From NCBI GenBank assembly GCA_046346965.1, contig JAXMHB010000005.1:1-64000 (forward strand): a DNA stretch of 64,000 nucleotides. Direction: 5' to 3'. Source of the stretch: JAXMHB01 sp046346965 (lineage in GTDB: Bacteria > Pseudomonadota > Gammaproteobacteria > Xanthomonadales > SZUA-5). Made by a program: the position numbers and the translations under genes. The notes under the pieces were generated by a model. It was not told the origin of the DNA. It searched no databases and saw only the letters and a list, made by a program, of their open reading frames with translations. Shown in pieces: positions 51,331 through 59,087 of this stretch. Every line of letters begins with the position of its first letter. The first letter of the stretch is position 1.

Positions 51331-52470
51331 CTACGCGCCTTGAAGTGCGGCAAACATCTCATTGGCTCGGCGCCTGATGTTCGTACTGCGCATTGTTTCT
51401 TGCGAAAGAATTCTCTGGAAGTCCTGATCCCCGAGTTTTTTGAGCTTTGCGCGTTGGTACCGCTCCCCACCCTTATCTATTCCTTCTTCCGACTCAAGCA
51501 AGAGCCACGATCCAATCATGACAGCATCAAAAACTGTAGAACTTATGTTTGTCAACAGCTTTGTTGGATCGCTGGGCGAGACATTATGAAACGCGGACTT
51601 CCCGAATGCAGAATGAACGAAATCCAGGGTTTTGGCGAACTTTCTGCTCAGAACCTCGACGTCAGCGGCAGTGTTGTGCTCTCCCATGTACTCATTAAGA
51701 TACTTCTTGAGTGAAATGTTGTACGGCGCGTCCTCGTTTGTAAGGATAGATTTATCAGAGAGTGCAAAGAATCGCAGTATCAATTCAAGGTCGCGCATCC
51801 GATTGTCGCGCTTTGGAGAGTTCAGGAGCTCGCGCCACTTACTCAATTCATTGAGCCGAATCAGCAGTGTGTTCAAAGGCCCTTGGTAGACGCAATTGCG
51901 AATTTCCTGTGGAAGTAGCGAGCGCCCACTCGTGTTAATGCGCTCGAAGATCTGGTACAGGCTAGTGTCGCCTGGACTCGGATGCTGTTGCATAAAGATG
52001 ATTGCGTGAATCGTTGTGTTTCGGATCTTTCGCTTGTCTTGTTCATCAAGTTGAGCAAACGTCTTCCCGCGCCAGCGGTCATGAATCTTCTTGCTGTTTG
52101 ACAAGGCGAACTGTGAGTTGTCGTCCGAGAAGACGCCCTTTACGAAGTCGCGAACTGTCATCAGGCGCTGGTACCCGTCAATGATCAGTAGCTTTTCGTC
52201 TTTTGTCTTCGCCAAGAAAATGCTAGGAACGGGAAGTCCAAGCAGCACGGAGTCAATGAACCGAGAAGCTTCTACGCGATCCCAGACGTAATGTCGTTGC
52301 AGTTCTGGCTTGACAAGCTCGTTATCATCATAGCGAGCAATTAGTTCTCTGAAAGAAAGATCTGCGCCCCACGATGAGATCTTGAAGAGACCCTCGTCCG
52401 TGTAGGCATCTTCAGCTTCATCGACTGGCTTTGTGATTTCGATTTCTGTATCAGACACTGCACTCTCCAT
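51331..52470 (-). CDS. DUF262 (GmrS/ParB-like NTPase-nuclease) protein
   Basis: 379 residues from the ATG at 52470; a GTG at 52479 would add three. The family core is clear: LQRHYVWDRVEASRFIDSVL, PVPSIFLA, LLIIDGYQRLMTVRDF (the DGQQR-type motif), FERINTSGRSLLPQEIRNCV and RDLELILRFFAL. The C-terminus lacks an obvious DUF1524 HNH nuclease (no HxxP pattern seen), so the nuclease role may pass to the HEPN partner. DUF262 proteins occur in type IV restriction (GmrSD), SspE and BrxU. Low GC and mobile surroundings suggest transfer. Confidence 0.85.
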   Translation of the reverse strand: MESAVSDTEIEITKPVDEAEDAYTDEGLFKISSWGADLSFRELIARYDDNELVKPELQRHYVWDRVEASRFIDSVLLGLPVPSIFLAKTKDEKLLIIDGYQRLMTVRDFVKGVFSDDNSQFALSNSKKIHDRWRGKTFAQLDEQDKRKIRNTTIHAIIFMQQHPSPGDTSLYQIFERINTSGRSLLPQEIRNCVYQGPLNTLLIRLNELSKWRELLNSPKRDNRMRDLELILRFFALSDKSILTNEDAPYNISLKKYLNEYMGEHNTAADVEVLSRKFAKTLDFVHSAFGKSAFHNVSPSDPTKLLTNISSTVFDAVMIGSWLLLESEEGIDKGGERYQRAKLKKLGDQDFQRILSQETMRSTNIRRRANEMFAALQGA

Positions 52471-52791
52471 GTGGGGCACGACGACATCTACACCACAATT
52501 ATCCTACGCCCGCCAGTCGCCCATCTGCAAGCGAGGCTTGCTGCAGCGCGCTGCCCGGACTTGCCACTTGAGATAGGCAAACCTAAAAATTCACGGATGG
52601 AAGAGGCTTGTTCATCGCCTCTTTGCAATGAACCGGTGTTTCGGGCCTGCGCGCGGTAACCGCATATGGCGATTCCACTGGGCTTTGCTGAACATCGCGA
52701 CATTCACCCAAAGCACCGATCAAAAGCAGCGGCGCAGGCGCGCCGCCCTCCGGTGTGCGGCGTGTCGGGATCGCATTCGCCGCATTCAGCC
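52471..52791. other. Intergenic stretch, no gene seen
   Basis: About 320 bp between the DUF262 gene and the DUF72 gene. It must contain the promoter of the minus-strand DUF262-HEPN pair at its left side. The right half is GC-rich again, marking the end of the low-GC island near 52500-52600. Confidence 0.6.
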
Positions 52792-53685
52792 CTAGAACAG
52801 CGCGAGTTGCCCTGCTGCAGGCTGTCCGACGCGTTGGGATTCGCCGGGGAACGTCGGCAGCGACGCCAGCGCGGGCAGACGGGCGCGGATGCGGTCGTGC
52901 AGCATGCGGGCCAGTTCGGGGGCGTGGCGGTCGTCGGGGGTGTGGGTGAAGCAATAGGGTTTCAAACCGGTTTGCAGCCATTGCGCGATCAGCTCGGACC
53001 ATTCGTCCAAGTAAGCGTCGGCCTGGCTGACGTCGTTTTGGCCGACGAAGCGCAGCAGCGGCCGGGTGCCGGTGACGGTGTTGCGGGCGGGGAGCAAGGG
53101 TTTGCGGGCTTGCGCTTGTCCGGTGCTGCGGTCTTGCGCGGGGGCGGCGTGCACGCAGCGGGTGTCGAATAGCACGCGATCTGCGCCGCGCTCGCGCAGC
53201 AGATCGTTCAGAGCGGCTTCGTCCGGACCGTGGTCGAAGAAGGCGGGATGGCGCACTTCGACGGCGTAATGCCAGGCGCCCGGCAGTTCGCGCAGAAATG
53301 CGCGCAGGGTGTCGAGTCCCTGCGGGCCGAAACGCGGGCCGAGTTGCAGCATCAGCGGACCCAGGCGCTCTTCCAGCGGTGACATCAGTTTGAGAAAGGC
53401 GTGCGTCTCGGCGCGCGCGTTGCGCAGCATCAGGCGGTGGGTGATATCGCTGGGGAATTTGAAGCAGAAGCGGAAACTGCTGGGGGTTTCCGCGCGCCAG
53501 CGCGCCACGGCATTGGGACTGGGCAATGCGTAGAAGCTGGAATTACCCTCCACCGTGGAAAACACGCTGGCGTACTGCGGCAAATAGTCTTTGCGCTCGG
53601 CGGCGCGCGTGTACAGGCTGCCGCGCCAGTCGGCGCAGGCCCAGACCGGGCAACCGATGCGCAGATGGCCGGTCACCGTCGGCAC
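52792..53685 (-). CDS. DUF72 family protein (YecE-like)
   Basis: 297 residues. Motifs: RIGCPVWACADWRGSLY, FSTVEGNSSFYALPS, FRFCFKFPSDITH, LGPLMLQLGPRFGP and HYAVEVRHPAFF. This is a TIM-barrel-like family of unknown activity. The extreme C-terminus is GQLALF, which fits the bacterial sliding-clamp binding pattern QLxLF; a DNA-repair link is possible but unproven. Confidence 0.85.
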   Translation of the reverse strand: MPTVTGHLRIGCPVWACADWRGSLYTRAAERKDYLPQYASVFSTVEGNSSFYALPSPNAVARWRAETPSSFRFCFKFPSDITHRLMLRNARAETHAFLKLMSPLEERLGPLMLQLGPRFGPQGLDTLRAFLRELPGAWHYAVEVRHPAFFDHGPDEAALNDLLRERGADRVLFDTRCVHAAPAQDRSTGQAQARKPLLPARNTVTGTRPLLRFVGQNDVSQADAYLDEWSELIAQWLQTGLKPYCFTHTPDDRHAPELARMLHDRIRARLPALASLPTFPGESQRVGQPAAGQLALF

Positions 53686-53790
53686 TCAGAGGGGCAGCAG
53701 GCGATTGCGAGCATCATCGAGAGGCCGATGCAGCGAGTAGGCAGGCGCGAAGCCTACGCCGTGCGCGCCGGTGGTGCATGGCGCACTGCA

Positions 53791-56214
53791 TCAGTCCCGC
53801 AGCGCGGTCTGCAAGGCCAGCAGCGGCGCCAGCTGCGGGTGATCGGCTGGCCACTGTTGCTGGAGGCCTGCGATGGCCGGGTCCAACCGTCGCCGAGCCT
53901 CGTCAGGATCGCCGCTGAGCGCGTACCAGCGCGCCCGCGCCGCGGCCAGCGTCAGCCTGCGCACGTCCAGCTCGGGCAGCGTCTCCCCCAAGCCCTCGCC
54001 CCGATCCAGCACCGCCGCCGCGGCATCGAGCTGGCCGTCCTGCAGCAGGGCCTCGGCGCGCACGCGCAGCACCGCCACCTGCAGCGATGCGGCCAGCGTC
54101 GGCTGCGCGTCGACGATTGCCAGCGCCTGCGCGCTACTGGCCAGCGCCGCTGCGGTCTGCCCGGCGCGCAGCTGCGCCAGCGCCAGATTGGCGGCAACGG
54201 TCATCACTTGCGGCGACTGCGGCCCCAGCGCTGCCACGCGCAGGTCCAGCGCCCGCGTATAGGCCTGGGCGGCCTCGGTCCAACGCCCCAGGCGACCGTA
54301 GGCGTAGCCCAGATCGGACTGGAAGTTCATCGCATCCAGATCCTGTTCGCCGAAGCGCTGGATCTGCAGCCGCAGCGCCTCGTTCACCAGCGCCAGACAC
54401 TCCGCCGCCATCCCGGCGTTGCAGCGCGACAGCCCGTACTCCACCTGCGCCAGCAGGGCCTGATGACTGTCCACCCCTTCCACCTGCTGCAGGATCTTCA
54501 GCGCTTCCAGTGCCGGTTCGGGCCGGGAACCGGGCAAGCCTTGGGCGCGCGCCTGGCGGGCGATGCGCAGCAGCGCCATGCCGGTGACGCCATTGATCGG
54601 GCCGAGTTCGCCTCGGGCGCGATCGGCCAGCGACTGGTAGTCGGCCAGACGTTCGGGCAGCGCGCCCTGGCGCGATTGCGCGTCGATCAGATGAAAGGCC
54701 CACCAGAGCACTTCTTCCTTTGGAAACAACGCACTGGCGTTCGGATCGGCCACCAGCGGCTCCAAGGCGGCGATGGCTTCCGGATAGCGCTGCAGCGGCA
54801 GCAGGGCAAAGCCGCGTTCGCCCAGCGCCCGGTAGGTGGCCGGCGCAGGGAGCTTTGCCTCGGAGGCCAGGGCCAGCGCGCGGTCGGTCAGCGCGACGGC
54901 CTCCGGGTAATGTCCAAACTCGTTCTGCACCTGCGCCAGCGTGGTCCACACCGCCACCGCCAGATCGGGATCGTTGGCGTAGCGCCGTTCTACCGCCTGC
55001 GCGGCCAGTTCCAAGGCGGTATCGACCGTCATCGGCGGTGCACCGATGGCGCGCCGCACCGGGCTTGCGGCGCCGAGCAGATCCTCGTTGACGAACTGGC
55101 TGATCGCGCCCACCCGGCGCGCCTCCGCCAGCGCGCGTGCCTCGGCCCGTTGCGCGCGCTCGGCCTCGGCGCGGGCGACGTCGCGCTCCTCGCTGACGCG
55201 CAGATTGAACAGGATCACCAGCGCCAGGAAGGCCAGGCCGGCGAGCAGGGAACCCAGCGCCGCGCCGGGCTGGCGGCGGATGGCGCAGCCCAGCCGGTAA
55301 GCTGGCCCGGCTTGGCGCGCGTCGACGGGCTGATGCGCCAGCAGGCGCTGGATATCGCGGCCGAACTCGGCCACCGAGCCGTAACGCGCCTCCGGCGCTT
55401 CCGCGCAGGCGCGCGCCAGCACGTCGCGCAGCTCGCGCTGGCGGTAGCGTGGCATCGGCAGCCAGCCTGCACGCGGCTTCGGCGACTGGCCCGGTGCCGC
55501 GGTGATCGCGGGCGCCGGGTCCGGCTCGGCGGTGAGCAGGCTGATGAGCAAACGGCCCAACTGGTACTGATCGGATGCGGTGCCCACGTCCGCACCCAGG
55601 CGCTGTTCGGGGCTGGCGTAGCCCGGCGTGTAGGCGCGCAGGCCATCGGCGCTGCCGACCACATTGGCGATGCCGAAATCGAGCAGGCGCGCGCAGCCAT
55701 CGGCATCGACCAGCACATTGCCGGGTTTGATGTCGCGATGGATCAACAGGCGCGCATGGGCAAACTGGACCGCGTCCACGACCTGCAAGAACAGCCGCAG
55801 ACGCTCGTCCACGCCGAGGCGGCGTTGGTGGCAGTGACGGTCGATGCGCTCACCGTTCACCAACTCCATCGCAAACCACAGCCAGCCGTCGGCGCTGCGC
55901 CCGCCGTCGATCAGCCGTGCGATATGCGGATGTTTGAGGCCGGCGAGGATCTGACGCTCGCGCCGGAACTGCTCGGCGCCCTGCTCGCCGCCGCGATCCG
56001 ACACGCACTTGATCGCCACCGTTTGCGCGAACTCGCCATCGGCGCGCTCGGCGCGATAGACCACGCCCATGCCGCCACGGCCGATCTCCGCCTCGATGCA
56101 AAAAGGCCCCAGGCGCGTGCCCGTGGCCAATTCGATCGCCTCCGCCCGCGCCCACTCGCGGGCGAGCGCGCCGGACCACAGCACACCGGGCTCCAGCAGG
56201 CGGCGCGCGCCCAT
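53791..56214 (-). CDS. Serine/threonine protein kinase with TPR region, second
   Basis: 807 residues. Kinase about 35-300: IGRGGMGVVYRAERADG, VAIKCV, LIHRDIKPGNVLVDADG, LLDFGIANVV, YASPEQRLGADVGTASDQYQ. A membrane helix follows near 330 (LGSLLAGLAFLALVILFNL), then a coiled coil and TPR repeats to the end. It resembles the kinase at 31498 in layout but not closely in sequence. It starts 3 bp after the PepQ-like gene. Confidence 0.9.
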   Translation of the reverse strand: MGARRLLEPGVLWSGALAREWARAEAIELATGTRLGPFCIEAEIGRGGMGVVYRAERADGEFAQTVAIKCVSDRGGEQGAEQFRRERQILAGLKHPHIARLIDGGRSADGWLWFAMELVNGERIDRHCHQRRLGVDERLRLFLQVVDAVQFAHARLLIHRDIKPGNVLVDADGCARLLDFGIANVVGSADGLRAYTPGYASPEQRLGADVGTASDQYQLGRLLISLLTAEPDPAPAITAAPGQSPKPRAGWLPMPRYRQRELRDVLARACAEAPEARYGSVAEFGRDIQRLLAHQPVDARQAGPAYRLGCAIRRQPGAALGSLLAGLAFLALVILFNLRVSEERDVARAEAERAQRAEARALAEARRVGAISQFVNEDLLGAASPVRRAIGAPPMTVDTALELAAQAVERRYANDPDLAVAVWTTLAQVQNEFGHYPEAVALTDRALALASEAKLPAPATYRALGERGFALLPLQRYPEAIAALEPLVADPNASALFPKEEVLWWAFHLIDAQSRQGALPERLADYQSLADRARGELGPINGVTGMALLRIARQARAQGLPGSRPEPALEALKILQQVEGVDSHQALLAQVEYGLSRCNAGMAAECLALVNEALRLQIQRFGEQDLDAMNFQSDLGYAYGRLGRWTEAAQAYTRALDLRVAALGPQSPQVMTVAANLALAQLRAGQTAAALASSAQALAIVDAQPTLAASLQVAVLRVRAEALLQDGQLDAAAAVLDRGEGLGETLPELDVRRLTLAAARARWYALSGDPDEARRRLDPAIAGLQQQWPADHPQLAPLLALQTALRD

Positions 56215-56217
56215 GGC

Positions 56218-57528
56218 TCAGGCCAGCGCGGCGAAGGCGTCGCGGCTCAGATTCTCCGGCGCGCCGTCGGTGACGTGGACATCGTCCTCGATGCGAATGC
56301 CGCCGTAGGGCAACAAGGCGTCCACCAGACCCCAATCGATAAAGGCCGCATCGGCCGACGCGCGCAGGCGGTCCAGCAGCATCGGAATGAAGTACAGACC
56401 CGGCTCCACCGTCAGCACATGCCCGGCTTCCAGCGTGCGCGTCAGCCGCAAATACGGATGACCCGGCGGGCGCTCGATGGTGCCGCCGGTGTCGTCGCGC
56501 TGCAGACCGCCGACATCGTGCACCTGGATGCCCAGGAAGTGACCGAGGCCGTGCGGAAAGAACACGCTGGTGATCCCGCGCTCCACCTGCGCGTCGACAT
56601 CCAGCTTGACGATGCCCGACTCGCGCAGGATGGCGGCGATGCGTCGATGGCAGTCGATGTGTAGATCGCGATAGTCGCGCCCCGGCCGCATTTGATCGAC
56701 CAGCGCCAACTGGGCGTGATCGAGCGCCGCGATCAGGTCCGCATACAGGCCCGGATGCGCGGCCCAGGTGCGGGTGATGTCGCTGGCGTAGCCGCTCTGC
56801 TGGGCGCCGGCGTCGATCAGAAAACTGCGCGAGTGCGCCGGCGCCGGGCCGGGCGTGTGGTGGTAATGCAGCACTGCCGTGTGCTCGTTCAGCGCGATGA
56901 TGTTGCTGTAGGGCAACTGATCGTCGGTGTGCTCGGTGGCGGCGCAATAGCGCAGGTGGATCGCGTGTTCGGACGCGCCCTCGCGGAAGGCCTGCGCGGC
57001 GGCCAGATGCCCGCGCGCGGCACGCAGGCTGGCGGCGCGCATCAAACTCAGTTCGTAGGCGGTTTTGCGGGCCCGCTGATAGTGCAGGTAGTGGAGCAGC
57101 GGCTCGGGGTTGTTCGGCACGAACGCGCCCACCGCGGCGTTCGGCTCGCCCAGGATCGCTGCGCGCCCGGAGGGCAGCAGCGCCGCCGCCTCGTCGGGAT
57201 CGCCAATGATCTGCAGATCGAAATGCTCGACCCAGTCGCCCTGCGGCGCGCTGGGCGCGGCGTGCCAGTAATCCTGCGGCTGGTGAAAAACCAGCGTGGG
57301 GCGACGGCCCGGGGTGTAAGCGATCCAGCAGCCCGGATGATGATCCAGCGGCAGCCAGGACAGGAAATGCGGATTCGGCCGGAAGGGGTAAGCGCGGTCA
57401 TCCAGGAAGGAGTACCACTCGCGGCCGCTGGCAATCAGCAGATGATCGTAGCCAGCGCGAGCGAGGGCGGCGTCAGCGCGCCGTTGTTGTTCCTGCAGAT
57501 GTGCGGCGTACAGCGCGGCCTGGGACAT
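56218..57528 (-). CDS. pepQ: Xaa-Pro dipeptidase (M24 family)
   Basis: 436 residues from the ATG at 57528. The pita-bread fold metal ligands are visible: FLIDAGAQQSGYASDITRTW (two Asp), FFPHGLGHFLGIQVHDVGG (His), VLTVEPGLYFIP (Glu) and GIRIEDDVHV (Glu). It cleaves Xaa-Pro dipeptides and some phosphotriesters. Length and motifs are those of proteobacterial PepQ. Confidence 0.9.
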   Translation of the reverse strand: MSQAALYAAHLQEQQRRADAALARAGYDHLLIASGREWYSFLDDRAYPFRPNPHFLSWLPLDHHPGCWIAYTPGRRPTLVFHQPQDYWHAAPSAPQGDWVEHFDLQIIGDPDEAAALLPSGRAAILGEPNAAVGAFVPNNPEPLLHYLHYQRARKTAYELSLMRAASLRAARGHLAAAQAFREGASEHAIHLRYCAATEHTDDQLPYSNIIALNEHTAVLHYHHTPGPAPAHSRSFLIDAGAQQSGYASDITRTWAAHPGLYADLIAALDHAQLALVDQMRPGRDYRDLHIDCHRRIAAILRESGIVKLDVDAQVERGITSVFFPHGLGHFLGIQVHDVGGLQRDDTGGTIERPPGHPYLRLTRTLEAGHVLTVEPGLYFIPMLLDRLRASADAAFIDWGLVDALLPYGGIRIEDDVHVTDGAPENLSRDAFAALA

Positions 57529-57614
57529 GCGAGAGGGCTCTGGTGGGCGGGCCTGCAATGTACGCAAACAGCGCCTGCGACCGCCAGAGCCCCCGAAGGG
57601 CTGCAGCTACTCGA

Positions 57615-58337
57615 TCAGTCGTCCAGATCCAGCGCGCCGCGGGTCTTCTCGCGACGACGCTCTTCCTTGGCGTCATATTCGGCCATGCAGCGGTCGGTCT
57701 GCTTGACCATCACGCATTCCAGATAGTCGGTGATCTCGACCAGCGCTGCGCGGATGGCCTTGCCGGCCGGGGTCTTGTTCTCGCTGGCCAGCGAACCGCC
57801 GAAGCCGCCGCGATACAGACCGAGGCTCATGCCGCCGCCTTTGGCCTGACCTTCGATGGTGCGCGAGTAGTCGACCTCGCCGGTGGTCGCGTTGATGACG
57901 CGCAGATCGACGGCCAGATAGGCCTTTTCGCTCTTGCCGCCGACCGACACGCCGCCGAAGCTGATGCCACCGCCGGTGGAGGCGGTTTCTTCCTCATAGG
58001 CGGTCACAGTGCCGGCGATCAGATACTGCGCGCCGGTGACCTTGCCCATCTTGGCGCCGGTGCCCGGAGCGATACGGCCGGAGGCCGCCATGTTCTGCTC
58101 TTCCAGCACCGCCTGGATCTGCTCGCGCTCGAGCACCTTGAAGGCGCCGGTCGCGGAGAGCTCATTGCTGAGCATGCCGGCCAACTCCCAGCCCACACCG
58201 CCGCGCCACCAGCCGGCTCCCGACTGGTTCTCGAACTCGATGACGGCCACGACCGGCTTTTCGCCACGGGCCAGAGCGACGTCGGACACCCCCGCCAGAC
58301 CGGCCAGAGCCAGACCGACCAACCAAATCGAACGCAT
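57615..58337 (-). CDS. CsgG/HfaB-like secreted protein
   Basis: 240 residues from the ATG at 58337 (AAGGAGAAG upstream). The signal peptide (LVGLALAGLAGVSDVALA) has no lipobox Cys at the cleavage point. The core matches CsgG-type proteins: VVAVIEFENQSG, GMLSNELSATGAFKVLER, GAQYLIAGTVTAYEEET and LRVINATTGEVDYSRTIEG. Without a lipid anchor it is more like a CsgG-fold periplasmic protein than a curli pore. No csgA/B/E/F nearby. Confidence 0.8.
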   Translation of the reverse strand: MRSIWLVGLALAGLAGVSDVALARGEKPVVAVIEFENQSGAGWWRGGVGWELAGMLSNELSATGAFKVLEREQIQAVLEEQNMAASGRIAPGTGAKMGKVTGAQYLIAGTVTAYEEETASTGGGISFGGVSVGGKSEKAYLAVDLRVINATTGEVDYSRTIEGQAKGGGMSLGLYRGGFGGSLASENKTPAGKAIRAALVEITDYLECVMVKQTDRCMAEYDAKEERRREKTRGALDLDD

Positions 58338-58470
58338 GGACTTCTCCTTGTACTGAACTGCCAGATGGCAGAAGCGTGAAATTGTAAGACGAAACGCCCG
58401 TGGCGAGGCAGACGCACAGCGCCTGTCGAGCGGGTCCATGCACATGAACGAGAAAACGAGGGAAATCAGG

Positions 58471-59007
58471 TCATGCCTTCGCCGCCACGCGCCGCTGGCG
58501 CGGCGCCGCTTCGTCGGCGTCCATGCCGGGCGCCAGGGTCAGCATGCGATCCCACTCCGGCAGCGGGCCCGACAGCACCCAACGCGCCGGCTGGTAGCCG
58601 CCGTCGAGCAAATGTTCCAGCCACTTGTTGGCGAAGCTGTTCATCCGGCGCCGGTACTGCGCCAGCAGACGCGCCGGGGTGTCCGGTGCGTACAGGCGCA
58701 CGCGATGCTGATCGAAGCGGCAGTGCGTGACTTCGGCCTGCTGGGCGTCGTGGTAGATGCGCCAATAGGCCTCGGGGTCTTCGGCCGGCAGCGACTCGGC
58801 GAAACGCAGACTCAGCCGCATCAGCGTCGTGTAGGGCTGCTGTTCGAGCAAGTCGAGTACCAGCGCCGGCCGGTCGGCGGCCTCGTTGAGATAGCGGCCG
58901 GGCGCCAGATCGCGCGCGTCCACCAGTCGCTTCAGGCGAGCGTAGTTGTCCGAGTACAGGCCCAGCAGCCACTCGAAGGCATTGGGCAGGGTCTTGCTAG
59001 GCATCAT
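58471..59007 (-). CDS. DUF1249 family protein
   Basis: 178 residues (ATG at 59007 or 59004). Conserved words are NYARLKRLVDA, LVLDLLEQQPYTTLMRLSLR, DAQQAEVTHCR and NSFANKWLEHLLDGGYQPA. It is widespread in gammaproteobacteria, near cpdA in E. coli relatives; the function is unknown. The C-terminal 25 residues are a disordered, Arg/Ala-rich tail. Confidence 0.83.
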   Translation of the reverse strand: MMPSKTLPNAFEWLLGLYSDNYARLKRLVDARDLAPGRYLNEAADRPALVLDLLEQQPYTTLMRLSLRFAESLPAEDPEAYWRIYHDAQQAEVTHCRFDQHRVRLYAPDTPARLLAQYRRRMNSFANKWLEHLLDGGYQPARWVLSGPLPEWDRMLTLAPGMDADEAAPRQRRVAAKA

Positions 59008-59048
59008 GGCGAGGCACTCTGGCAGTTTCGAGCGCGGTCGCCAGTCGA

Positions 59049-59080
59049 CCGGGCACGCCCCGCAAATGGGGCGCGCCCGG
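59049..59080. other. Strong intergenic hairpin
   Basis: A 13-bp stem with one mismatch (CCGGGCACGCCCC and GGGGCGCGCCCGG) and a 6-nt loop lies between the caspase-like gene and DUF1249. No T-run on either strand, so it is an RNA-stabilising or Rho-type structure at best. Confidence 0.65.
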
Positions 59081-59087
59081 CTCTGGA

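Noticed and set aside
40950..52500. Prophage or integrative element
   Set aside because: No integrase, capsid, portal, terminase or attachment-site pair was found; the region is explained by RAYT, IS66 and repeats.
53401..56664. A 1087-codon open frame on the plus strand
   Set aside because: It is antisense to the kinase and PepQ genes, rich in Arg/Gln/His as expected of a shadow in GC-rich DNA, and has no domain.
57615..58337. Curli secretion operon
   Set aside because: Only a CsgG-like protein is present, without a lipobox or csgA, B, E, F neighbours.
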